Below are positions 1-5,935 of a stretch of 6,083 nt of DNA, in pieces. The stretch is from the NCBI GenBank assembly GCA_004297665.1, contig SCUP01000102.1:1-6083 (forward strand). Direction: 5' to 3'. Source of the stretch: Nitrosarchaeum sp. Lineage in GTDB: Archaea > Thermoproteota > Nitrososphaeria > Nitrososphaerales > Nitrosopumilaceae. Both the position numbers and the translations under genes were made by a program. How positions within the stretch are numbered: position 1 is the first letter of the stretch; the number at the start of each line of letters is the position of its first letter. The notes beneath the pieces are model-generated. The model saw only the letters and a list, made by a program, of their open reading frames with translations. It was not told the DNA's origin and did not search any database.

Positions 1-1381
1 TAACTGTGGATTATGCTCAAATCACTTATCCCACAGTGGACTAGCAAACATGATTGTAACTAACAGATGTGATTTGACATGTTGGTATTGCTTCTTTTAT
101 GTAAAGAAAGGCCTTGAAGGCGCTTACATGTACGAGCCAGACCATACCCAAGTAAGAGGAATGATGAAAACTCTAAAGGCTGAAAGACCAATTCCAGGTA
201 ACTCTATACAAATTACTGGTGGTGAGCCAATGCTTAGAGAAGATATTGCTGATGTTATTAAAATAATGAAAGAAGAAGGTGTTGACCATGTCCAGATGAA
301 TACCAATGGTATCAGACATGCAATGGATCCAGAAGCTGCAAGAGAAGTAAGACTGGCTGGATGTAACAACTTGTATCTTTCCTTTGATGGTGTAACTGCA
401 AGAACAAATCCAAAGAATCACTGGGAAATTCCATATGCACTTGACAGCTGCAGAAAAACCGGAACAACTGTAGTATTTGTCCCAACTGTAATCAAATCAA
501 TTAACGACCACGAACTAGGTGGAATTATTCGATATGCCCAAAAGAATATGGATGTAGTTCACGCTGTTAACTTTCAACCAGTATCACTGACTGGAAGAAT
601 GGGTAAAGGAGAACGTGAAAAATACAGAATTACAGTTCCAGATTGTATTCAAAGAATTGAAGAGCAGACAAACGGTGAGGTAACTGTTGATGACTGGTTC
701 CCAGTACCAAGTTGCATGCCATTAACTAATGTAATTGAAGCATTCTCCAGCAAACCAAAATATGAATTATCAATTCACTTTGCTTGTGGTGCAGGAACAT
801 ACATCTTTGAAGATGCAGAGACAAAGAAATTTGTTCCATTAACTAAATTCTGCGACATTCAAGGAATGCTCGAACTATTTGAGGACAAAGCAGAAGAAAT
901 TCGTTCTGGTAAAAACAAATACTTTACAATGCTAGAAGTTGTCAGAAAACTAAAGGGCTTTGTTGATACAAAGAAACAACCAGCCGGATTAGACTTGGCA
1001 AAGATGTTTGGTAATATACTCATGAAGAGATCATTTGAATCAATTGGTTCTTGGCATGTCAAAGGATTATTCCTTGGTATGATGCACTTCCAAGACAAAT
1101 ACAATGAAGATTTAGAAAGATTACAAAGATGTGATATTCACTATTTGACTCCAGATCTTAGAATTGTTCCATTTTGTGCATTTAATGTAATTCCAGAATG
1201 GTACAGAGATAGAATTCAAAAGAAATATTCCATCACTGTAGAGGAATGGGAACAAAGAGAAGGAGTCAAACTAGAAGATGGTCTTTATCGTGGTCTGATG
1301 AGACGTGGAGCAGGAGATGAACTTGCTGCTGGTTGTGCAAAGAGTCAGATGTTCCATGATGCTGCTCAGGCAACAATGTAA
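1..1381 (+). CDS. tes: Radical SAM tetraether lipid synthase-like protein (Tes/MJ0619 family), 5' end outside window
   Basis: Probable enzyme joining the phytanyl chain ends of two archaeol lipids to form membrane-spanning tetraethers (GDGT), or a close COG1964 paralogue. The first ATG (position 50) is not the true start: the frame is open to the left edge and encodes NCGLCSNHLSHSGLAN, which matches the CGLCxxHxxHxxLA element that precedes the radical SAM loop in this family. Numbering from that Met, the SAM cluster motif CX3CX2C is C7, C11, C14 (CDLTCWYC), followed by the SAM-binding GGEP at 57-60. Later cysteines at 222, 246, 268, 361 and 376, including CGAGTYIF and HYLTPDLRIVPFCAFN, correspond to the C-terminal region that holds extra iron-sulfur centres in Tes. 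There is no signal peptide or clear membrane helix in the visible part. Family membership is strong. The exact reaction is inferred, because thaumarchaea can carry several homologues. Perhaps 80-100 N-terminal residues are missing. The gene ends 40 bp before the glycosyltransferase gene. Confidence 0.82.
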   Translation, partial: NCGLCSNHLSHSGLANMIVTNRCDLTCWYCFFYVKKGLEGAYMYEPDHTQVRGMMKTLKAERPIPGNSIQITGGEPMLREDIADVIKIMKEEGVDHVQMNTNGIRHAMDPEAAREVRLAGCNNLYLSFDGVTARTNPKNHWEIPYALDSCRKTGTTVVFVPTVIKSINDHELGGIIRYAQKNMDVVHAVNFQPVSLTGRMGKGEREKYRITVPDCIQRIEEQTNGEVTVDDWFPVPSCMPLTNVIEAFSSKPKYELSIHFACGAGTYIFEDAETKKFVPLTKFCDIQGMLELFEDKAEEIRSGKNKYFTMLEVVRKLKGFVDTKKQPAGLDLAKMFGNILMKRSFESIGSWHVKGLFLGMMHFQDKYNEDLERLQRCDIHYLTPDLRIVPFCAFNVIPEWYRDRIQKKYSITVEEWEQREGVKLEDGLYRGLMRRGAGDELAAGCAKSQMFHDAAQATM

Positions 1382-1392
1382 AAATCTTAGAC

Positions 1393-1402
1393 CTTAAATT
1401 AT
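1393..1402 (+). promoter_or_regulatory. TATA-like element for the glycosyltransferase gene (leaderless)
   Basis: CTTAAATTAT lies in the 40-bp gap after the radical SAM gene. Its first base is 29 nt upstream of the A of the ATG at 1422, which puts the predicted transcription start at or next to the start codon. No Shine-Dalgarno sequence lies before the ATG, which fits a leaderless mRNA. The same CTTAAA hexamer sits at the same distance before the epimerase gene. Assignment is by position and sequence only. Confidence 0.4.
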
Positions 1403-1421
1403 CTACAACTAATTTTATTTT

Positions 1422-2366
1422 ATGAAAATACTCTTTATCTCTCCACGATATGAGGGAGGAATTGGAGGTCATGCGTTTAGAGTGGCAGAAAAACTACGTG
1501 AGGTTGGATTTGATGTTAAGTTAATACATGTTCCACATGTACCGATAAAAAATTTGAAAAATCCAAGCTTTGTAATTTTTGGTATAATAAAAGCAATATT
1601 TGATAGAGAAAAATATGATGTTGTACATGCGTGGAATGTTCCATCTGCATTTGTGATGAAGTTTGTCAAAGCAAAAAAGAAAGTTCTCTCAGTTCATGGG
1701 ATTTATTCAGAACAAGTTGATGTGTTGCATTCTTCTGCCACAAGCAGTATGGTTAGCATCGCTGAATCTAAAGTTTTAAGATTTGCAGATGTTCTTACAA
1801 CTGATTCAAAATCAGTACAAAAAATATACAAAGAAAAACTAAATCTTGATTTTGTGTATCTTCCGGCGCCACTAGATATTAAAAAATTTAATGAAATCCC
1901 AGATGTAAAAAAAATTGAGAACCAAATTGCATATGTTGGACGAGACAGCTTTGAGAAGGGAACTGATATCTTACAAAATATAGAGCCACAAATTAAAGGC
2001 AAAATCGTTTACTGTACAAACATGTCTTGGATTGATGCTATGAAAAATCTCAAAGCCTCTTCTGTACTTGTAGTACCTTCAAGAATGGAAAGCTTACCAC
2101 AATCAATCAAGGAATCTTTCTTTTTAAAAATTCCAGTTGTAGCTACAAGCGTTGGAGACATTCCAGAAGTGGTTAAAAACAATGAAACCGGAATACTTGT
2201 TTCCCCCAACGATCCACAATCACTACTTGAAGCAATAAACTCATTATTGGAAAACAAAGACAAAGCATCAAAAATGGCAGAGCATGCTTATGACTTTATA
2301 CTTGAAAATTTTACTTGGGAGAAATTAATTTCTAAATATGTTGATTTTTATAAAAATCTAGTTTAG
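1422..2366 (+). CDS. Glycosyltransferase family 4 (GT-B fold)
   Basis: Retaining cytosolic glycosyltransferase that transfers a sugar from a nucleotide-sugar donor to a lipid-linked or polysaccharide acceptor; donor and acceptor cannot be told from sequence. The 314-residue protein starts with a Rossmann strand and the glycine-rich acceptor-side loop GGIGGH (12-17). The donor-binding half has GR(x4)K at 173-179, with R174 and K179 expected to hold the donor phosphates. The EX7E motif is ESLPQSIKE with E223 and E231, followed by VVATSVGDIPEVV and GILV, all typical of GT4. It is shorter than the usual 350-400 residues, with the reduction mainly in the N-terminal and linker half, but every donor-site motif is present, so it is probably active. 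There is no signal peptide or membrane span. It has its own probable promoter, and its stop codon overlaps that of the convergent epimerase. It belongs to the sugar-nucleotide locus to its right. Confidence 0.9.
   Translation: MKILFISPRYEGGIGGHAFRVAEKLREVGFDVKLIHVPHVPIKNLKNPSFVIFGIIKAIFDREKYDVVHAWNVPSAFVMKFVKAKKKVLSVHGIYSEQVDVLHSSATSSMVSIAESKVLRFADVLTTDSKSVQKIYKEKLNLDFVYLPAPLDIKKFNEIPDVKKIENQIAYVGRDSFEKGTDILQNIEPQIKGKIVYCTNMSWIDAMKNLKASSVLVVPSRMESLPQSIKESFFLKIPVVATSVGDIPEVVKNNETGILVSPNDPQSLLEAINSLLENKDKASKMAEHAYDFILENFTWEKLISKYVDFYKNLV
2343..2358. terminator. Perfect AT-rich palindrome at convergent gene ends, possible bidirectional terminator
   Basis: GATTTTTATAAAAATC is a perfect 16-bp palindrome inside the last codons of the glycosyltransferase gene and just past the stop of the epimerase gene on the other strand. 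Each strand carries a T5 run, and a T6 run at 2388-2393 follows the glycosyltransferase stop on the + strand. Archaeal RNA polymerase terminates at T-rich stretches, so these runs could end both transcripts. The element is A/T-rich and coding on one strand, so chance is a real alternative. Confidence 0.25.
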
Positions 2367-3256
2367 ATAAAAAATTTTGCTAGCCCATTTTTTAATTCCA
2401 TCGAATATTTCCATTTTAGTATAGATTCAGTTAGACTCATATCTGCCTGACTAGACTGTACATCACCATTCAATGCTTTTTCATACTGTGGTTCAAGTTT
2501 TAAACCTGATATCTCGATCATTATTTTTGCAAGTTGCTGAATTGAAGTTGTTATACCTGTACCAATATTAAAAAATCCGTTCTTGATATTACTTTGCATG
2601 GCAACTATATTTGCAAGTGCAACATCTTCAACAAAAATAAAATCTCTAATCTGTGTACCTGTACCAAAAATTATTGGGGACTTTTTCTCTTTTAATCTAT
2701 TGAGGAATTTTGTAATTACACCAGCATATGAGCCAGTTTGCCCCTCTCCGTAGACATTAAAGTATCTAAGACCTATAATGGATACATTATCTTTGGAATA
2801 TTTTTCTGCAAGAAACTCGTCATCTAATTTTGTTTTTCCATATGGGTTGATTGGATTGCGTTCACTATTCTCAGTTATTGGGATTTTTTTTGGATTTCCA
2901 TAAACACTTGAGCTACTTGCGTAAACAACTTTCAAGTCAAACTCTTTTGCAATTTTAAATATATTCTCAGTTCCTTTTACATTGACATCGTTGTATTCTT
3001 GTTGTTTTGTAAATGATTCCTGAACATCAGTAAGTGCAGCTTCATGAAATATGCCCTCTGAATTTTTTAAAATATTTCTGAGCTGGTCAAAATCTTGAAT
3101 GTCTACTTTATGAAACTCAACATCAAGTGATGAAATGCTCTCAATCTTTCCTCGATACAAATTATCAATTACAATTGGAGTGTGATTTTGCTTGAGGAGT
3201 TGTCTTACTATGTTATTTCCAATAAATCCGGCTCCACCGGTTACAATAAATTTCAT
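2363..3256 (-). CDS. NAD-dependent sugar-nucleotide epimerase/dehydratase (extended SDR, GalE/WbpP-like)
   Basis: Member of the extended short-chain dehydrogenase family acting on a nucleotide sugar; most likely a UDP-glucose or UDP-GlcNAc 4-epimerase. The 297 residues open with the NAD loop GGAGFIG (7-13). D31 at the end of the second strand (VIDN) favours NAD over NADP. SSSSVYG (114-120) supplies the catalytic serine, and YGKTK supplies Y139 and K143 of the YxxxK pair. RYFNVYG (164-170) and the RDFIFVEDVA segment (204-213) are the usual substrate-binding C-terminal signatures of GalE-type epimerases. The protein is slightly shorter than the common 310-340 residues. The ATG at 3256 is supported by the start of the Rossmann strand and by a TATA-like element 29 nt upstream. 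It is transcribed divergently from the UDP-sugar dehydrogenase. Epimerisation at C4 cannot be distinguished from other SDR chemistry without alignment, so no gene symbol is given. Confidence 0.9.
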   Translation of the reverse strand: MKFIVTGGAGFIGNNIVRQLLKQNHTPIVIDNLYRGKIESISSLDVEFHKVDIQDFDQLRNILKNSEGIFHEAALTDVQESFTKQQEYNDVNVKGTENIFKIAKEFDLKVVYASSSSVYGNPKKIPITENSERNPINPYGKTKLDDEFLAEKYSKDNVSIIGLRYFNVYGEGQTGSYAGVITKFLNRLKEKKSPIIFGTGTQIRDFIFVEDVALANIVAMQSNIKNGFFNIGTGITTSIQQLAKIMIEISGLKLEPQYEKALNGDVQSSQADMSLTESILKWKYSMELKNGLAKFFI

Positions 3257-3278
3257 ATTTGTGATGAATTTGACATCT

Positions 3279-3290
3279 CTTTAAGTTTTG
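3279..3290 (-). promoter_or_regulatory. BRE/TATA-like promoter of the epimerase gene (leaderless)
   Basis: On the minus strand this reads CAAAACTTAAAG, an A-rich BRE-like stretch followed by CTTAAA. The C of CTTAAA is 29 nt before the A of the ATG, placing initiation at the start codon. There is no Shine-Dalgarno sequence before the ATG. The spacing matches the element before the glycosyltransferase gene exactly. Confidence 0.45.
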
Positions 3291-3300
3291 AGTAGAACTA

Positions 3301-3312
3301 AAACTAAATAAA
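3301..3312 (+). promoter_or_regulatory. Possible BRE/TATA element of the dehydrogenase-amidotransferase pair
   Basis: AAACTAAATAAA in the 94-bp divergent spacer (3257-3350) is the best TATA-like match on the + strand. Its centre is about 43 nt before the ATG at 3351, predicting a short leader of roughly 15-18 nt. That leader shows no clear Shine-Dalgarno sequence, only a weak GGT. The region is A/T-rich, so the call is tentative. The rest of the spacer holds no other recognisable element. Confidence 0.28.
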
Positions 3313-3350
3313 GAATCAAAATTGAAGACAAATCAAGTTGGTAGTTAATT

Positions 3351-4727
3351 ATGAATAAAATTATAGAAATGGACCTATCAGAAATCTCAAATCTAATCCA
3401 GTCTGGAAAACTGAAAGTATGTGTAATTGGGATTGGAAGAATTGGATTGCCTACCGCACTATCATTTGCAAATTCTGGTCTGCATACAGTTGGCGTTGAC
3501 ATAAACCCAACACTTGTATCAAATATCAACTCTGGAATATTTCCTCTCAAGGATGAACCTGGATATGATACAATATTTGAAAATGTGTTAAAAGAGAAAA
3601 AATTTTCTGCTACTACAAAGATTGATGACATTGTTCCATCATCCGATATAATTTTATTGTCTTTGCCTACTCCTATGGATCAAAATAACATTCCAATATA
3701 TTCAGCAATAAAATCCGTAGGTAAACAGTTGCATGATCTTCTTACTTTTGGTTCTATAGTTATAGTTGAAAGTACTGTTGAACCCGGATTTGTAGAAGAT
3801 GAATTAATTTCAATAATACAAGGAAGTGATGGAAGATTAGAAGCTGGGAAAAATTTTGGAATAGGAGTGTGTCCTGAAACTGCAAATCCCGGACAAATTC
3901 TAAATGATTTTGAAAGACTTCCACGACTAGTAGGTGCAACTGATGACAAAACTGCTAAAATTATAACTAAAATATACAAACATGTTTTTACTGTAGATCT
4001 AATCCCAATGCCTAATTGTAAAACAGCAAATGCAGTAAAGCTTACGACAAATGTTTTTCGTGACATAAACATTGCTTTTGTAAATGAACTTGCAATTTTA
4101 TTTGAAAAAATCGGCATTGATGTAATGACAGTATTGGAAGCTGCAAAAACAAAATATAATTTTCAAGTTCATTACCCCGGAGCTGGTGTAGGAGGTCCAT
4201 GCTTGCCTGTAAATTCATACCAAATGTTAAATTTAGCTAAAAAAATAGATTCAAATCTTCTAAGTATTGTAAAGGCTGGAAGAATAGTCAATGAATCCAT
4301 GCCTCAACATGTGATTAATCTCTTAAATGAAGGATTCTCTGAATCAGGAAAAAATATTGTAAATTCTGAGATTTTGATACTTGGGGTGTCATACAAACCA
4401 GATGTAAAAGATATTCAACTAACTCCTGCTGAACCCATCATTGAAAAACTCAAAATGCTAAAATGCAAAGTCAAGATTTATGATCCTTATTTTAAATCCA
4501 CAGATATTTTTGGAATAAAAACTGAAAATAATTTAGTTGATGCTTTGAGCAATACCGATGCTGTAATAATTGTCACTGCTCATAAAGAATTTCATGATAT
4601 AGACCCTGCTTTTTTGAAAACTAGAATGAAAACCCCAATTTTAGTTGATTCCAGAGGAATAGTAAATCAGCATACAGCAAAAATAGCTGGTTTGATTTTT
4701 AGAGGATTGGGACGTGGAAAAATCTAA
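3351..4727 (+). CDS. Nucleotide-sugar 6-dehydrogenase (UDP-Glc/GDP-Man dehydrogenase family, WecC/WbpO-like)
   Basis: Probably oxidises C6 of a UDP-hexose or UDP-N-acetylhexosamine to the uronic acid with two NAD+, in the cytosol. The 458 residues show the three family domains. The NAD-binding domain has GIGRIG (27-32) and D50 after the second strand. The central helical domain has K230 and N234 in AVKLTTNVFRDINIAFVNE. The catalytic loop PGAGVGGPCLPVNSY has nucleophile C284. The C-terminal domain starts near 335, with GVSYKPDVKDIQLTPA (345-360) and VDSRGI (432-437). CPETANPGQIL (174-184) resembles the WecC-type CPERxxPGxIL with Thr in place of Arg, and QLTP stands where RxSP is usual, so substrate choice may differ from characterised enzymes. 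A second in-frame ATG at 3369 would remove only six residues before the Rossmann strand; the first is kept for lack of contrary evidence. It overlaps the downstream amidotransferase gene by 14 bp, pointing to one operon and a shared pathway. Confidence 0.92.
   Translation: MNKIIEMDLSEISNLIQSGKLKVCVIGIGRIGLPTALSFANSGLHTVGVDINPTLVSNINSGIFPLKDEPGYDTIFENVLKEKKFSATTKIDDIVPSSDIILLSLPTPMDQNNIPIYSAIKSVGKQLHDLLTFGSIVIVESTVEPGFVEDELISIIQGSDGRLEAGKNFGIGVCPETANPGQILNDFERLPRLVGATDDKTAKIITKIYKHVFTVDLIPMPNCKTANAVKLTTNVFRDINIAFVNELAILFEKIGIDVMTVLEAAKTKYNFQVHYPGAGVGGPCLPVNSYQMLNLAKKIDSNLLSIVKAGRIVNESMPQHVINLLNEGFSESGKNIVNSEILILGVSYKPDVKDIQLTPAEPIIEKLKMLKCKVKIYDPYFKSTDIFGIKTENNLVDALSNTDAVIIVTAHKEFHDIDPAFLKTRMKTPILVDSRGIVNQHTAKIAGLIFRGLGRGKI
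4702..4706 (+). promoter_or_regulatory. Shine-Dalgarno site for the GTG-started amidotransferase gene
   Basis: GAGGA inside the end of the dehydrogenase gene lies 7 nt before the GTG at 4714 and pairs with the CCUC of the 16S rRNA tail. It decides the start: the same frame has a stop (TGA) at 4693-4695, no ATG, GTG or TTG codon lies between that stop and 4714, and the protein has no early internal Met. An SD-led internal operon gene contrasts with the leaderless first genes of this locus. Confidence 0.6.
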
Positions 4728-5931
4728 TTCTAAATTAGATTCTAATTCAATTAAAAATATTCTTACACTTAGATACAACCCAACAAAAAATTCGCTAATT
4801 CCAAAAAAAACTTGGAGAGATTTTGTTGAAAAACCATATTATACATCTACACAAATAATAGAAAATTTGATCTCTTCTAATATATCTGGAACAATAAAAA
4901 ATTCTCCCCAAACAAAAACATCAATAGCTCTTAGTAGTGGAGTTGATTCAACACTTGTTTTGGCACTACTAAAAAAAACATGTCCTGATGTAAAAATTAA
5001 TGCAATCTCCATTAAATTTGAAGATAGTATTGATGAATCAAAATATGCAGCTAAAATTGCATCAAAGTTTGATATAGATCATAATATTGTATATGTTGAA
5101 AATTATCTCAAAGAGTTACCTCGTGCAATTAGCATTATTAAACAGCCATTTTGGGATTTACATTGGTATCATGTTGTCAAAAAAGCAAAAACTCTAGGAA
5201 AATTTCTAGTGTCAGGCGATGGCGGTGACGAATTATTTGGCGGTTATACATTCAGATACAAAAAATTTCTCTCTCTAACTACACACAACTCATTACCAAT
5301 TGATAAAGTCAAAGCCTATTTGCAATGCCATGAAAGAGATTGGGTAGAAGATCAAATAGACGTATTTGGCAAAAAACTAAATTTTAATTGGAATTATATC
5401 TATAAACAATTTTTACCATATTTTGATAATTCATTAAATCCATTATCACAGGTATTTCTGGCAGATTTTAATGGTAAACTGCTCTACAACTGGATTCCTT
5501 TGAACACAAGTTTTCATAACTACTTTAAAGTAAAACCTATTACTCCACTTTTATCAAAAGAAACAATTGATTATTCAACTCATTTACCAATTAGTCTAAA
5601 ATATGATTCTAAAACTGATACTGGAAAACTACTCTTAAGGGAAATTCTTCACAAATACTCACTTGACAAATTATTGATTAAGAAAAAGCAGGGATTCTCT
5701 GTAGATACCATGAATTTATGGAAATCTCATGGATATGATCTCTGTGATTTCTATCTGTCTGATGCAAGAATTGTACAGTCCAAATGGATTGCCAAAGACT
5801 GGATTCAAAAACATTTTGACAAAAACAACATAAATATCAGATATGTAAACAAGTTTCTCGGATTATTAGCTTTAGAGATATGGTATAGGATATTCATCAC
5901 AAAAGAAATGAAACCAATTGTTACTCTTTAA
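4714..5931 (+). CDS. Asparagine-synthetase-like amidotransferase, synthetase domain only (no glutaminase domain)
   Basis: ATP-dependent carboxylate-activating enzyme related to the C-terminal half of AsnB; probably amidates the C6 carboxylate of a uronic acid made by the overlapping upstream dehydrogenase. The 405-residue protein has the PP-loop LSSGVDST (73-80), which binds ATP pyrophosphate, and the second signature SGDGGDELFGGY (167-178). KKKQGFSV (323-330) matches the conserved KxGF region near the AsnB C terminus. A full AsnB is usually 500-650 residues and starts with Met-Cys, the Ntn glutaminase nucleophile. Here there is no Cys2, and residues 17-40 (LTLRYNP...) look like the linker that follows the glutaminase domain, so only the end of that domain remains. 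Ammonia may be used directly, come from a partner glutaminase, or another amine may be the nucleophile. Start is GTG with SD GAGGA. The gene ends 4 bp from the stop of the convergent glycosyltransferase. Fold is confident; substrate is inferred from context. The alternative is genuine asparagine synthesis. Confidence 0.88.
   Translation: MEKSNSKLDSNSIKNILTLRYNPTKNSLIPKKTWRDFVEKPYYTSTQIIENLISSNISGTIKNSPQTKTSIALSSGVDSTLVLALLKKTCPDVKINAISIKFEDSIDESKYAAKIASKFDIDHNIVYVENYLKELPRAISIIKQPFWDLHWYHVVKKAKTLGKFLVSGDGGDELFGGYTFRYKKFLSLTTHNSLPIDKVKAYLQCHERDWVEDQIDVFGKKLNFNWNYIYKQFLPYFDNSLNPLSQVFLADFNGKLLYNWIPLNTSFHNYFKVKPITPLLSKETIDYSTHLPISLKYDSKTDTGKLLLREILHKYSLDKLLIKKKQGFSVDTMNLWKSHGYDLCDFYLSDARIVQSKWIAKDWIQKHFDKNNINIRYVNKFLGLLALEIWYRIFITKEMKPIVTL
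4721..4741 (+). repeat. Perfect 9-bp inverted repeat across the dehydrogenase stop / amidotransferase start
   Basis: Arms AATCTAATT (4721-4729) and AATTAGATT (4733-4741) flank a 3-nt loop, CTA. The dehydrogenase stop codon (4725-4727) lies in the left arm, and the hairpin begins 7 nt after the first base of the amidotransferase GTG. The octamer TCTAATTC is also repeated directly at 4723-4730 and 4741-4748. In mRNA this hairpin would be opened by a ribosome finishing the upstream gene, so it could take part in translational coupling. The stem is all A/U except one G-C pair and would be weak. Confidence 0.4.
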
Positions 5932-5935
5932 ATTT

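Noticed and set aside
124..421. Minus-strand open frames of about 80 codons opposite the radical SAM gene
   Set aside because: They lie wholly inside a well-conserved gene on the + strand, have no recognisable motif and no promoter or SD, so they are antisense shadows.
3369..3371. Alternative ATG start for the dehydrogenase, six codons downstream
   Set aside because: No SD or better-placed TATA element supports it over 3351. Both starts keep the whole NAD-binding domain, so the longer form was kept, with some doubt.
3281..3631. Minus-strand open frame covering the divergent promoter region and the dehydrogenase start
   Set aside because: It crosses both putative promoters and the Rossmann-coding segment of the dehydrogenase, and its product shows no domain.
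3680..4117. A 145-codon minus-strand open frame inside the dehydrogenase gene
   Set aside because: The + strand carries all family motifs through this stretch; the antisense product is low in complexity and matches no family I recognise.
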